Origin: Pseudomonadota bacterium
GTDB taxonomy: Bacteria > Pseudomonadota > Gammaproteobacteria > Pseudomonadales > Azotimanducaceae
NCBI GenBank assembly: GCA_027624035.1
Contig: JAQBUI010000006.1
Location: forward strand, 43,775-107,774
Direction of reading: 5' to 3'
Length of the DNA: 64,000 bases
Numbering within the stretch: the first letter of the stretch is position 1; each line of letters opens with the position of its first letter. Below are positions 18,666 to 26,154 of this stretch, piece after piece. The notes below the pieces were generated by a model. The model did not search any database. It was not told where the DNA came from and worked only from the letters and a program-made list of their open reading frames with translations. A program made the translations under genes and the position numbers.

Positions 18666-19565
18666 ATGGCACCTGTACCCGTTATCATCGACACGGACAT
18701 CGGCTCGGATATTGACGATACCTGGGCGCTGGCCATGGCGCTGGGTTGTCCGGAAATCGACGTGAAAATGGTGGTGAGCTGTACCGGCGACACGCGATAT
18801 CGGGCGAAGATAGTGTGCCGGTTTCTGGAATCGGTCGGACGAACAGACATTGCAGTCGGGATCGGTGTCCCGTTTGAACCTGCCATGCAGACGCAGGAAG
18901 CATGGGTATCGGACTACGATCTTGCCGACTACCCCGGGACATTGCACGAAGATGGCATAGGGGCCATGGCAGACATGATCATGGCCTCCGACCAGCAGGT
19001 GGCCCTCGTCTGTATTGGACCGCTACCCAACATCTCCCGCTTGCTGGCCCTGGCGCCAGGGATTACCGAGCGATGCCGGTTCATCGGAATGCACGGTGCG
19101 GTCCGGCGAGGTTATTTCGGGACCGATGAGATCCATGCTGAGTTCAACGTCAAACGGAACCTTGAAGACGCCCGTATTGTGTTCAACTCCGGGCTGTCCA
19201 TGACCATCACCCCGCTCGATACCTGTGGCGTGATTCAGCTTCGCGGGGAGCGTTACCAGCGCCTGTTGAACGCTGACTCTGCCGCACTGCAGGCCCTCAT
19301 TGAAAACTACGAGGTCTGGCTCCGGGCCATCAACAAGCCCGTCGAAACGGCCAGGGTCAAATCATCAACACTGTTTGATACCGTGGCCATTTACCTGGCG
19401 TTCAGTGAAGCGTTGCTGGAGGTGGAGGAACTGGCACTCTGTGTTACCGATGATGGGGTGACCGTGATCGACGACTCCGGCAAGCTGATTCGTGTGGCAA
19501 CGGAGTGGCAGAACCTCGATGGGTTCTATGACCTGCTGGTCGAGCGTCTGCTGGCGGCGCCCTGA
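18666..19565 (+). CDS. inosine-uridine-preferring nucleoside hydrolase family protein
   Basis: 299-residue hydrolase that splits the N-glycosidic bond of ribonucleosides. The calcium-binding signature is IIDTDIGSDIDDTWALAMAL, with the first Asp cluster intact although one residue is inserted relative to DxDxGxDD. Further conserved parts are VALVCIGPLPNISRLL, the FNVKRNLEDARIVF region and the late TSLD-like STLFDTVAIYL carrying the last metal Asp. Base preference cannot be deduced. A salvage role is likely, perhaps alongside PpnN nearby. A hairpin overlaps its stop codon. Confidence 0.88.
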   Translation: MAPVPVIIDTDIGSDIDDTWALAMALGCPEIDVKMVVSCTGDTRYRAKIVCRFLESVGRTDIAVGIGVPFEPAMQTQEAWVSDYDLADYPGTLHEDGIGAMADMIMASDQQVALVCIGPLPNISRLLALAPGITERCRFIGMHGAVRRGYFGTDEIHAEFNVKRNLEDARIVFNSGLSMTITPLDTCGVIQLRGERYQRLLNADSAALQALIENYEVWLRAINKPVETARVKSSTLFDTVAIYLAFSEALLEVEELALCVTDDGVTVIDDSGKLIRVATEWQNLDGFYDLLVERLLAAP

Positions 19566-19590
19566 ACCAACCATTCTTTCAGGGCCTTTC
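19559..19590 (+). terminator. terminator-like hairpin overlapping the nucleoside hydrolase stop
   Basis: GCCCTGAA (19559-19566) pairs perfectly with TTCAGGGC (19578-19585) across an eleven-base loop, followed by CTTTCT. The T-run is poor, but the position between two convergent genes supports a terminator role. Confidence 0.55.
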
Positions 19591-19600
19591 TCAGAGCGTT

Positions 19601-20521
19601 TCAGGGGCCCAGTCGCGCCTGCATCAGGTTCTGAAACAGTTCCGTCAGCGCCGTTTTCGGCCGTGAGGGAGAGTACGCGATGCTGACGAAGTGCTTGGGC
19701 ATCTTCACGATATCCCGGGCGACGAAAAATGACTCGGCCAGTGCGTCGAGGTTCTCCGGAGTGTTGGTCAATGGGAAGAAGGCATCCGTGGCGTTGATGA
19801 TCTGGGTGGTCAACTCCCAGTCGTCAACCGCATACCTGGGCTGAACCGGAGGCAGATTGTTCTCCGCGTACCGCTGCGCCGTGTCTGAATAGACAGGTTC
19901 AACGCTGGCTGGGAGCAGCACCGGGCATTTCAGGATATCGACCTCATGCAGCGGGCTGACTTTGCTGAGCGGATGCCCTTTGCGCATCAACATGCCGCTG
20001 TCGAGCGGCGTCAGCCGGTGCAGTTCCAGTTCGCGCCACTTCTCGAGGTAACTGCTGGAGCCGACAATGACGTTGAGGTCACCATGAAGCAACCTTGGGC
20101 AGAGGGCCTGGGCCGACCCGGTGGACACTTCGACTGAAACCCCCGGATGTTCCCGCGCCAGATCTTCCAGCGCCCCCCGGGCATAGGACACGTAGCCGGC
20201 TGGCGCTGCGCCGATTTTCAGGCGCCCCGTGGGCAAGCCACGGTTGTCTTTCATTTCTGACACGAGGTTGTCTACATCTCCCAGGATCTGCTTCGCCCGA
20301 ACCACGAACGCCTTGCCTTCTTCGGTCAGTTCGATGCCCCGGGGCAGTCTGTGGAAGATCTGTATGCCCAGTTCTTCCTCGACCTCGGCGATGTTTCGGG
20401 TAAGCGCGGGCTGGGTGATCGATAGTGTCTGTGCGGCCGAGGTGATCGCTTCGGCCCGGGCGACCTCGACAATATAGCGCATTCTCTTCAGGTCAAGCTG
20501 CGGTCGCATGGATCTCGCCAT
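19601..20521 (-). CDS. LysR-family transcriptional regulator
   Basis: 306-residue regulator. The N-terminal winged helix reads LKRMRYIVEVARAEAITSAAQ then LSITQPALTRNIAEVEEELG and IFHRLPRGIELTEEGKAF, the classic LysR DNA-binding block; the rest is the periplasmic-binding-like effector domain beginning LKIGAAPAGYV. The ATG at 20521 is used; a second Met four codons in is an alternative. Divergent from malate synthase G across 203 bases, so it may control that gene, its own transcription, or both; LysR proteins commonly regulate the divergent neighbour. The effector is unknown. Confidence 0.92.
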   Translation of the reverse strand: MARSMRPQLDLKRMRYIVEVARAEAITSAAQTLSITQPALTRNIAEVEEELGIQIFHRLPRGIELTEEGKAFVVRAKQILGDVDNLVSEMKDNRGLPTGRLKIGAAPAGYVSYARGALEDLAREHPGVSVEVSTGSAQALCPRLLHGDLNVIVGSSSYLEKWRELELHRLTPLDSGMLMRKGHPLSKVSPLHEVDILKCPVLLPASVEPVYSDTAQRYAENNLPPVQPRYAVDDWELTTQIINATDAFFPLTNTPENLDALAESFFVARDIVKMPKHFVSIAYSPSRPKTALTELFQNLMQARLGP

Positions 20522-20630
20522 AAGAAAAAATTATGGTGAGTAAAATCCGAGATTACATTGCCTATGTCAAGTCCAATGGTGGCAATCGAGCGGTGTTGGT
20601 GCTGGCGCAGGTTTTGCGCGTGGGATCATT

Positions 20631-20646
20631 TGGCACCGTGGCTGCG
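20631..20646 (+). promoter_or_regulatory. possible sigma-54-type -24/-12 element before glcB
   Basis: TGGCACC then four bases then CTGCG: GG and GC are ten bases apart as in -24/-12 promoters, with TGGCAC perfect and TGC kept at -12. It lies about 80 bases before the malate synthase start. Only partial at -12 and could be chance in a GC-rich region. Confidence 0.25.
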
Positions 20647-20724
20647 TAGAGAAGTGAAAGCTGCGCACTTTTCGCGTAGCATTGCGGCTCGAATTGCAGC
20701 CACCCCGTAATGAGAGAATAACAG

Positions 20725-22902
20725 ATGACAGAAAGAGTAAGCGTAGGCGGCCTGAAGGTCGCAAGGGAACTACACGAACTGATCGACAACGAAATGCTTC
20801 CTGGTACCGGGGTCGCCTCGGACAGTTTCTGGAAGGGGCTTGAGGCGATCTGCACTGACCTTGTACCCCGCAACCGGGAACTGCTTGCCGTTCGTGACGA
20901 GCTTCAGGCGAAGATTGATGACTGGCATCAGGCTCACCAGGGCCAGGCGCACGACCCCGATGCCTACGAGGCCTTCCTTCGCGAAATCGGCTACCTTCTG
21001 GAGGAAGGTGACGACTTTGAAATCTCGACCTCCAATGTGGATGAAGAAATCGCGCTGATGGCCGGCCCGCAACTCGTGGTGCCGGTCATGAATGCGCGCT
21101 ATGCGCTCAATGCTGCCAATGCCCGATGGGGAAGCCTTTATGATGCGTTGTACGGCACGGATGTCATCCCGGAAACGCCGGGTGCTGAGAAGGGCAGCAG
21201 CTATAACCCTGCTCGTGGCGAGAAAGTGATTGAGTACGCGGCAGGATTCCTCAATGATCGCGTTCCACTGCACAACGCGACCCATCAAGCCGTCACCTCC
21301 TATGCCGTCTCCGGAGGCCAGCTTGTCTGTTCCCTTGAGGGTGGCGGGCAGACCGGTCTTGAGGACCCGTCCCAGTTTGTCGGCTATCGGGGTGAAGCGG
21401 ACGCGCCAGAGAGTATTCTGCTCAAACACCATGGTCTGCACATTGAGATTCAGGTTGACCGAACTGACAATGTTGGCCGCGATCACAAGGCGGGTGTCAA
21501 GGACATCGCCATGGAGTCGGCCATCACGACCATCCAGGACTGTGAGGATTCGGTCGCGGCGGTTGATGCCGAGGACAAGTCCGTCGTCTATCGCAACTGG
21601 CTTGGGTTGATGAAGGGGGATCTTGCTGAGGAGTTTCAAAAGGGTGGTGCTACCGTCCGAAGAACCCTGAACCCGGACCGGACCTATACTGCACCGGACG
21701 GCGGCAGTCTGACCCTCCATGGCCGGAGCCTGTTGCTGGTGCGTAATGTGGGCCACCTGATGACCAATGACGCGGTGCTGCTGGCGGACGGCAGTGAGAT
21801 TCCCGAAGGCATCCTTGATGCGATGGTCACGAGTCTGGCCGCGATGCACGACCTGAATGGCAATGGTCCGTTTCGAAATTCACGAGCGGGCAGCGTGTAT
21901 ATCGTCAAGCCGAAGATGCATGGTCCGGATGAAGTCAGCCTCACGGTGGATTTGTTTGCGCGGGTTGAGCAGGTCCTTGGGCTGGCGCCCAACACGCTCA
22001 AGGTGGGCATCATGGACGAAGAGCGACGAACGACCCTGAACCTCAAGGAGTGCATTCGTCGGGCCCGGGAACGGGTCATTTTCATCAATACCGGGTTCCT
22101 CGACCGTACCGGAGATGAAATTCACACCAGCATGGAAATGGGCGCGATGGTCAAAAAGACCGTCATGAAGCAGCAGCCGTGGATTCTTGCCTACGAGGAC
22201 TGGAACGTGGATGTAGGTCTGGAGACCGGCTTTGCTGGCCACGCCCAAATTGGCAAAGGCATGTGGGCCATGCCTGATGAGATGGCCCAGATGATGGAGG
22301 CCAAGATTGGCCATGCGGAATCGGGTGCCAACACCGCGTGGGTACCCTCACCAACCGCCGCGACGCTACACGTGATGCACTATCATATGGTCAGTGTTCC
22401 GTCCCGTCAGCAGGAACTCAAGGCACGTCAGCGAGCATCGCTCGACCTGCTGTTGACGGTGCCGGTACTCGCGGGCGAGAACCTGTCCAGTGAGGAAGTT
22501 CAAAATGAACTCGAGAATAACTCGCAGGGGATTCTTGGCTATGTGGTGCGCTGGATTGATCAGGGCGTGGGTTGTTCGAAAGTTCCGGACATCAACGATG
22601 TTGGACTGATGGAGGACCGGGCCACGTTGCGGATCTCGTCCCAGCACATTGCAAACTGGCTGCGACACGGCATTTGCAGTGAGGAGCAGGTGCTGGCGGC
22701 GCTGAAGAAGATGGCCGCTGTGGTGGATAGTCAGAATGCTGACGATGATGCCTACAGGAATATGGCGCCTGACTTTGACAAGAGCGTTGCGTTTCAGGCC
22801 GCCTGCGATCTGGTGTTCAAGGGGCGGGAACAACCCAATGGTTATACGGAACCGGTGCTGCATGCCCGCAGGAGGGAAGCCAAGGCAGCCGCATCCGGCT
22901 AA
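20725..22902 (+). CDS. glcB: malate synthase G
   Basis: 725-residue glyoxylate-cycle enzyme that condenses acetyl-CoA with glyoxylate to malate; length agrees with the G isoform (about 723 in E. coli). Conserved blocks include [27 protein letters not shown], the catalytic region [11 protein letters not shown] ... [37 protein letters not shown] with the metal-binding Glu/Asp, and [19 protein letters not shown] precedes the ATG. It fits a lineage growing on fatty acids or other two-carbon sources, as the many acyl-CoA enzymes suggest. No isocitrate lyase gene lies in the window. Confidence 0.97.
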   Translation: MTERVSVGGLKVARELHELIDNEMLPGTGVASDSFWKGLEAICTDLVPRNRELLAVRDELQAKIDDWHQAHQGQAHDPDAYEAFLREIGYLLEEGDDFEISTSNVDEEIALMAGPQLVVPVMNARYALNAANARWGSLYDALYGTDVIPETPGAEKGSSYNPARGEKVIEYAAGFLNDRVPLHNATHQAVTSYAVSGGQLVCSLEGGGQTGLEDPSQFVGYRGEADAPESILLKHHGLHIEIQVDRTDNVGRDHKAGVKDIAMESAITTIQDCEDSVAAVDAEDKSVVYRNWLGLMKGDLAEEFQKGGATVRRTLNPDRTYTAPDGGSLTLHGRSLLLVRNVGHLMTNDAVLLADGSEIPEGILDAMVTSLAAMHDLNGNGPFRNSRAGSVYIVKPKMHGPDEVSLTVDLFARVEQVLGLAPNTLKVGIMDEERRTTLNLKECIRRARERVIFINTGFLDRTGDEIHTSMEMGAMVKKTVMKQQPWILAYEDWNVDVGLETGFAGHAQIGKGMWAMPDEMAQMMEAKIGHAESGANTAWVPSPTAATLHVMHYHMVSVPSRQQELKARQRASLDLLLTVPVLAGENLSSEEVQNELENNSQGILGYVVRWIDQGVGCSKVPDINDVGLMEDRATLRISSQHIANWLRHGICSEEQVLAALKKMAAVVDSQNADDDAYRNMAPDFDKSVAFQAACDLVFKGREQPNGYTEPVLHARRREAKAAASG

Positions 22903-22946
22903 TACGATGATTTAGCGATTCAGCCTGGGAGAGCAGGTGCAACATC

Positions 22947-25781
22947 ATGAACAAGGAACGTATTCTCGTCATTGAAGACGAGGCATTGATCGCTCGTGAA
23001 CTCAAAGGCCGTTTGACCAAGATGGGGTGGGAGGTCGCGGGTATTGCCTACGGCCTTGACGCTATCGAACTGGCGCGCCGCACTCAGCCGGATTTGCTGT
23101 TGTCAGACATCCATCTTAAGGATGGCGTCGACGGCATCGACGTGGCATTGCAGATCCAGTCCGAGATGGACATCCCGGTGGTCTTTCTGACGGCGTATTC
23201 GGATACGGATACAGTTGAACGAGCGAAGGCTGCCGGACCCTTCGGCTACGTGATCAAGCCGGTTGAGAACCGGGACCTGCAGATCACCATCGAGATGGCT
23301 CTGTACAAGTCCAGGGTTGAACGGGAACTTCGCCAAACCAAGCAACTGCTGCAAACCGCCCTGACCTGTATCGGCAATGCGCTGATCTTCGTCGATGCCA
23401 CGGGCACTATCACCAACATGAACGCCGACGCCCGGACCCGGTTTGACGGGGATGGACGTAGCTGGCAGGCCACTTTTGGCATGGAATCTGGCTCCTCCAT
23501 GGCGGAGAAGATCGCGCGGGCCTTTCACGAACAGCGGGTGACCCGGCTCGCCCCCTTTGTGGTTGACCGGGAGGACCGACACGCTGTGCTGGTTGACGGC
23601 ATCGTGGGGCCGCTGGCAGATGGAGGTGTCTTCATCCTGCGTGAACTCGCAGAAATCAACGATGCCATTGAGGTCATGCCGTCGACTCAGGAAATTCTGA
23701 GTGCGCTCGGCCCGGACCAGATTTCCCCAAGCGAATCATCCCTTTGCCAGATGCTGTTGTCGCCGGATGCTCCCAATGGCGACATGGGACGAATTCTGGA
23801 AGAAGTCGCACGTGAGCTGGATGGGTCTTTGCGTTCGACCGACGTGCTCAGTGTACTGTCAGGATCACTGGTGTCTGTAAGCCTGCCCTATACCTCAATC
23901 GAAGAGGCCCGCTCCATTGCAGAATCGTTGCAGAAGTTGCTCAATGAACACGTTTTTCCGGACGGACAGCATCTGAGCTTCTCAATTGGCCTGGCCCACA
24001 GTATGGCGGGTGACCAGCAGCCGCTTGAGCTATTCCGGCGAGCGGCGGACGCACTGGACCGCGCGCGGGATTCCGGCGCCAACCGGATTGTGATCTGGAC
24101 ACCAGCCGGTGACGACCTGCGCGCCACGGACCTGACATCGGAGCGAGAATACCAACAGCTCATTCTGGTCTGGAATGTGATGAACGCGGTGGCGAGGTCG
24201 GGGACTGTCAAGCCAATGGCAAGGGGTTTCTGCAGCCATCTGTTTCGGGGTATGGATCTGGACGCAGTGGTTCTGGTGACCAGAACATCAGGCGAGGGCA
24301 TCACTGCGCAAGCCGGGATGATGCACTCTGGTGAGGTCGACTCTGTCACCGAACTGAACCTCTCGGCTGACGAATTCGAGTTGATGGACAGGGACTTCAG
24401 CGAGATTACCAACGAGTGCCACCATGGACTAACGTGGTTTTTCCCAGTCAATAGCCATCTGGCGCTGCTTCTCAGAGCCCGGGTCGAGCTGGAAGCGTCG
24501 CAGGTGACGTTTCTCCGCACGCTGGTTGGCTATTTCGCCGTGGGCGTGGCACGGGTGTCCATCGAGCCTCTTGTCAAGCCGCCCCCCGGAATGGATGTCC
24601 AGCGGCTGGTGCACGGATCATCCCAGATGGAAAATGTGCTGGAGAGCGCAAGACTGGTCGCGCCGACGGATGCGACCGTCCTGATCGTTGGCGAATCGGG
24701 TACTGGCAAGGAACTACTGGCCCGGCACATTCATGACACCAGTCCCCGACAGCAGGCCCCGTTTGTCATCGTGGACTGTGGCGCGGTTGTCGACAACCTG
24801 ATTGAAAGCGAATTGTTCGGCCATGAGAAAGGTGCATTCACCGGTGCTGACCGCCAGTTCTCCGGGCGGCTGCGGGAGGCCCAGGGTGGCACCGTACTGC
24901 TCGATGAGATCGGAGAATTACCGCTGCCGGTTCAGGTCAAGCTGTTGCGTTTTGTCCAGAATCGCGAAGTCATGTCCGTCGGGAGCAGTTCGATGGACGT
25001 CGTCGACACCAGAGTCATTGCAGCCACAAATCGCGACCTGCGGGCGATGGTATCTGAAGGGACATTTCGTGAAGACCTGTACTATCGTCTGAACGTCTTT
25101 TCCATACGGAGTCTGCCTCTGCGAGAACGGCCTGATGACATTCTTGTCGTGGCAGGTCACTACCTGGTCCAGTATGCCCATCAATATGGCAAGGGTCCGC
25201 TCAAGTTCAATGCCGGGGCAGAGAAGGCAATGCTTGAATATGACTGGCCCGGCAACGTCAGGGAACTCATGAACATAGTGAACCGTTCGGTCATCCTGTG
25301 TAAGGACCGAACCGTCGGCGAGATTCATCTGGGGCTCTTTCCATCCGAGAAATCGAGGACGGTGCCAGGGGCATCACGGTTGTCTGACAGCATAGGCGGG
25401 CTTGTTGACCATGCCCTCCAGGATGCCTCGCACCCACCCGTTGGGGAATGGCTGGAAGAAGACCTCATCGTGGAGGTGATGTCCAGAAATGGCGGTGTGA
25501 TGAGCAGGGCAGCGGAACAACTGTCAATTCCCGAGACGACACTGAGGCGCAAGGTGGGGCGGATCAATGAGCCATCCGCTAACCGGACAGGCAACTGGTG
25601 TATCCCCAGGGGGGTCATTGACCAACTGCTCGCAGCGTCGGCTGAAAGCGGGCAGCCGGTACTTGAAATGGCTCAGAAGGAACTGGTTCAGGAACTTCAG
25701 AAACGGGCGATTTCCCGCCAGGACGCGGCAGGCCTGCTGGGCGTATCGCTACCCACCTACAGGCGCTATCTCACAAGTTAG
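22947..25781 (+). CDS. sigma-54-dependent activator: REC-PAS-degenerate GGDEF-GAF-like-AAA+-HTH
   Basis: 944-residue bacterial enhancer-binding protein. Order: receiver domain (1-120; phospho-acceptor Asp in LLLSDIHLKDG, Lys in YVIKPVENRD), PAS-like 130-235, a GGDEF-like domain about 255-395 whose active motif is lost (VLSGSLVSVSLP) though FSIGLAHS remains, a GAF-like stretch about 400-530, AAA+ about 565-790 with Walker A GESGTGKE (~581) and GAFTGA (~629), a Fis-type helix-turn-helix near 840-870 and a second HTH at the end (SRQDAAGLLGVSLPTYRRYL). The intact GAFTGA means it can contact sigma-54. Its receiver resembles that of the EAL protein 9.6 kb downstream. A -24/-12-like promoter ahead of the adjacent protease suggests its target. 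Confidence 0.9.
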   Translation: MNKERILVIEDEALIARELKGRLTKMGWEVAGIAYGLDAIELARRTQPDLLLSDIHLKDGVDGIDVALQIQSEMDIPVVFLTAYSDTDTVERAKAAGPFGYVIKPVENRDLQITIEMALYKSRVERELRQTKQLLQTALTCIGNALIFVDATGTITNMNADARTRFDGDGRSWQATFGMESGSSMAEKIARAFHEQRVTRLAPFVVDREDRHAVLVDGIVGPLADGGVFILRELAEINDAIEVMPSTQEILSALGPDQISPSESSLCQMLLSPDAPNGDMGRILEEVARELDGSLRSTDVLSVLSGSLVSVSLPYTSIEEARSIAESLQKLLNEHVFPDGQHLSFSIGLAHSMAGDQQPLELFRRAADALDRARDSGANRIVIWTPAGDDLRATDLTSEREYQQLILVWNVMNAVARSGTVKPMARGFCSHLFRGMDLDAVVLVTRTSGEGITAQAGMMHSGEVDSVTELNLSADEFELMDRDFSEITNECHHGLTWFFPVNSHLALLLRARVELEASQVTFLRTLVGYFAVGVARVSIEPLVKPPPGMDVQRLVHGSSQMENVLESARLVAPTDATVLIVGESGTGKELLARHIHDTSPRQQAPFVIVDCGAVVDNLIESELFGHEKGAFTGADRQFSGRLREAQGGTVLLDEIGELPLPVQVKLLRFVQNREVMSVGSSSMDVVDTRVIAATNRDLRAMVSEGTFREDLYYRLNVFSIRSLPLRERPDDILVVAGHYLVQYAHQYGKGPLKFNAGAEKAMLEYDWPGNVRELMNIVNRSVILCKDRTVGEIHLGLFPSEKSRTVPGASRLSDSIGGLVDHALQDASHPPVGEWLEEDLIVEVMSRNGGVMSRAAEQLSIPETTLRRKVGRINEPSANRTGNWCIPRGVIDQLLAASAESGQPVLEMAQKELVQELQKRAISRQDAAGLLGVSLPTYRRYLTS

Positions 25782-25941
25782 TTTTGGCAGTGCACCCGAT
25801 CAAGGATGGTTGGTCTTCGCTTGCTGTTGATTGACATGACCCGATTGCCTGGCGTTGTGACCTGTTTGACGTCGACCCAGAGGTTGCAGTCGATCGGGCC
25901 GCCTGGCCCCCGGGTTCCACCGGTTTTTTCACTATTAGAAT

Positions 25942-25993
25942 AAAACGGCGGGAAAAGATGGCGGACATTCGCCATTTTTTTCCGCCGTTTTTT
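25942..25993 (+). terminator. nested bidirectional terminator palindrome
   Basis: Outer stem AAAACGGCGG (25942-25951) with CCGCCGTTTT (25982-25991), an A/T internal loop, and inner stem ATGGCG (25958-25963) with CGCCAT (25970-25975). A T-run to 25993 follows, and the A-run on the left gives the same signal in the other direction. Confidence 0.8.
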
Positions 25994-26049
25994 GCTATTT
26001 GTGCTGCTGGATTTGTCGTAAATCAACAAGATATAGAGCTTTCCCAGAA

Positions 26050-26065
26050 TGGCATGCCGTATGCT
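26050..26065 (+). promoter_or_regulatory. sigma-54-like promoter of the protease gene
   Basis: TGGCATG then four bases then ATGCT: GG at 26051-26052 and GC at 26063-26064 are ten bases apart, as in the -24/-12 consensus TGGCACG-N4-TTGCA, with two mismatches in the conserved positions. The start point would be near 26076, leaving an 80-base leader. A sigma-54 activator gene lies immediately upstream, which raises the odds that it is real. Confidence 0.45.
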
Positions 26066-26154
26066 TCTCCCTAACCAGTCCGATCGGTCTCCATCAAAAG
26101 GTGGACATCAATCCATAAGAGACTGGCGATTTGATCTAACAGGGAGTTTGGCCA

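Larger units (their letters stand above)
25782..26154 (+). other. 373-base intergenic region before the protease
   Basis: No gene is seen. It holds a nested palindrome that acts as terminator for the activator gene and a sigma-54-like promoter, listed separately. The remainder (25782-25940) shows no clear structure; enhancer sites for the activator would be expected upstream of 26050 but no convincing dyad was picked out apart from the terminator. Confidence 0.6.
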
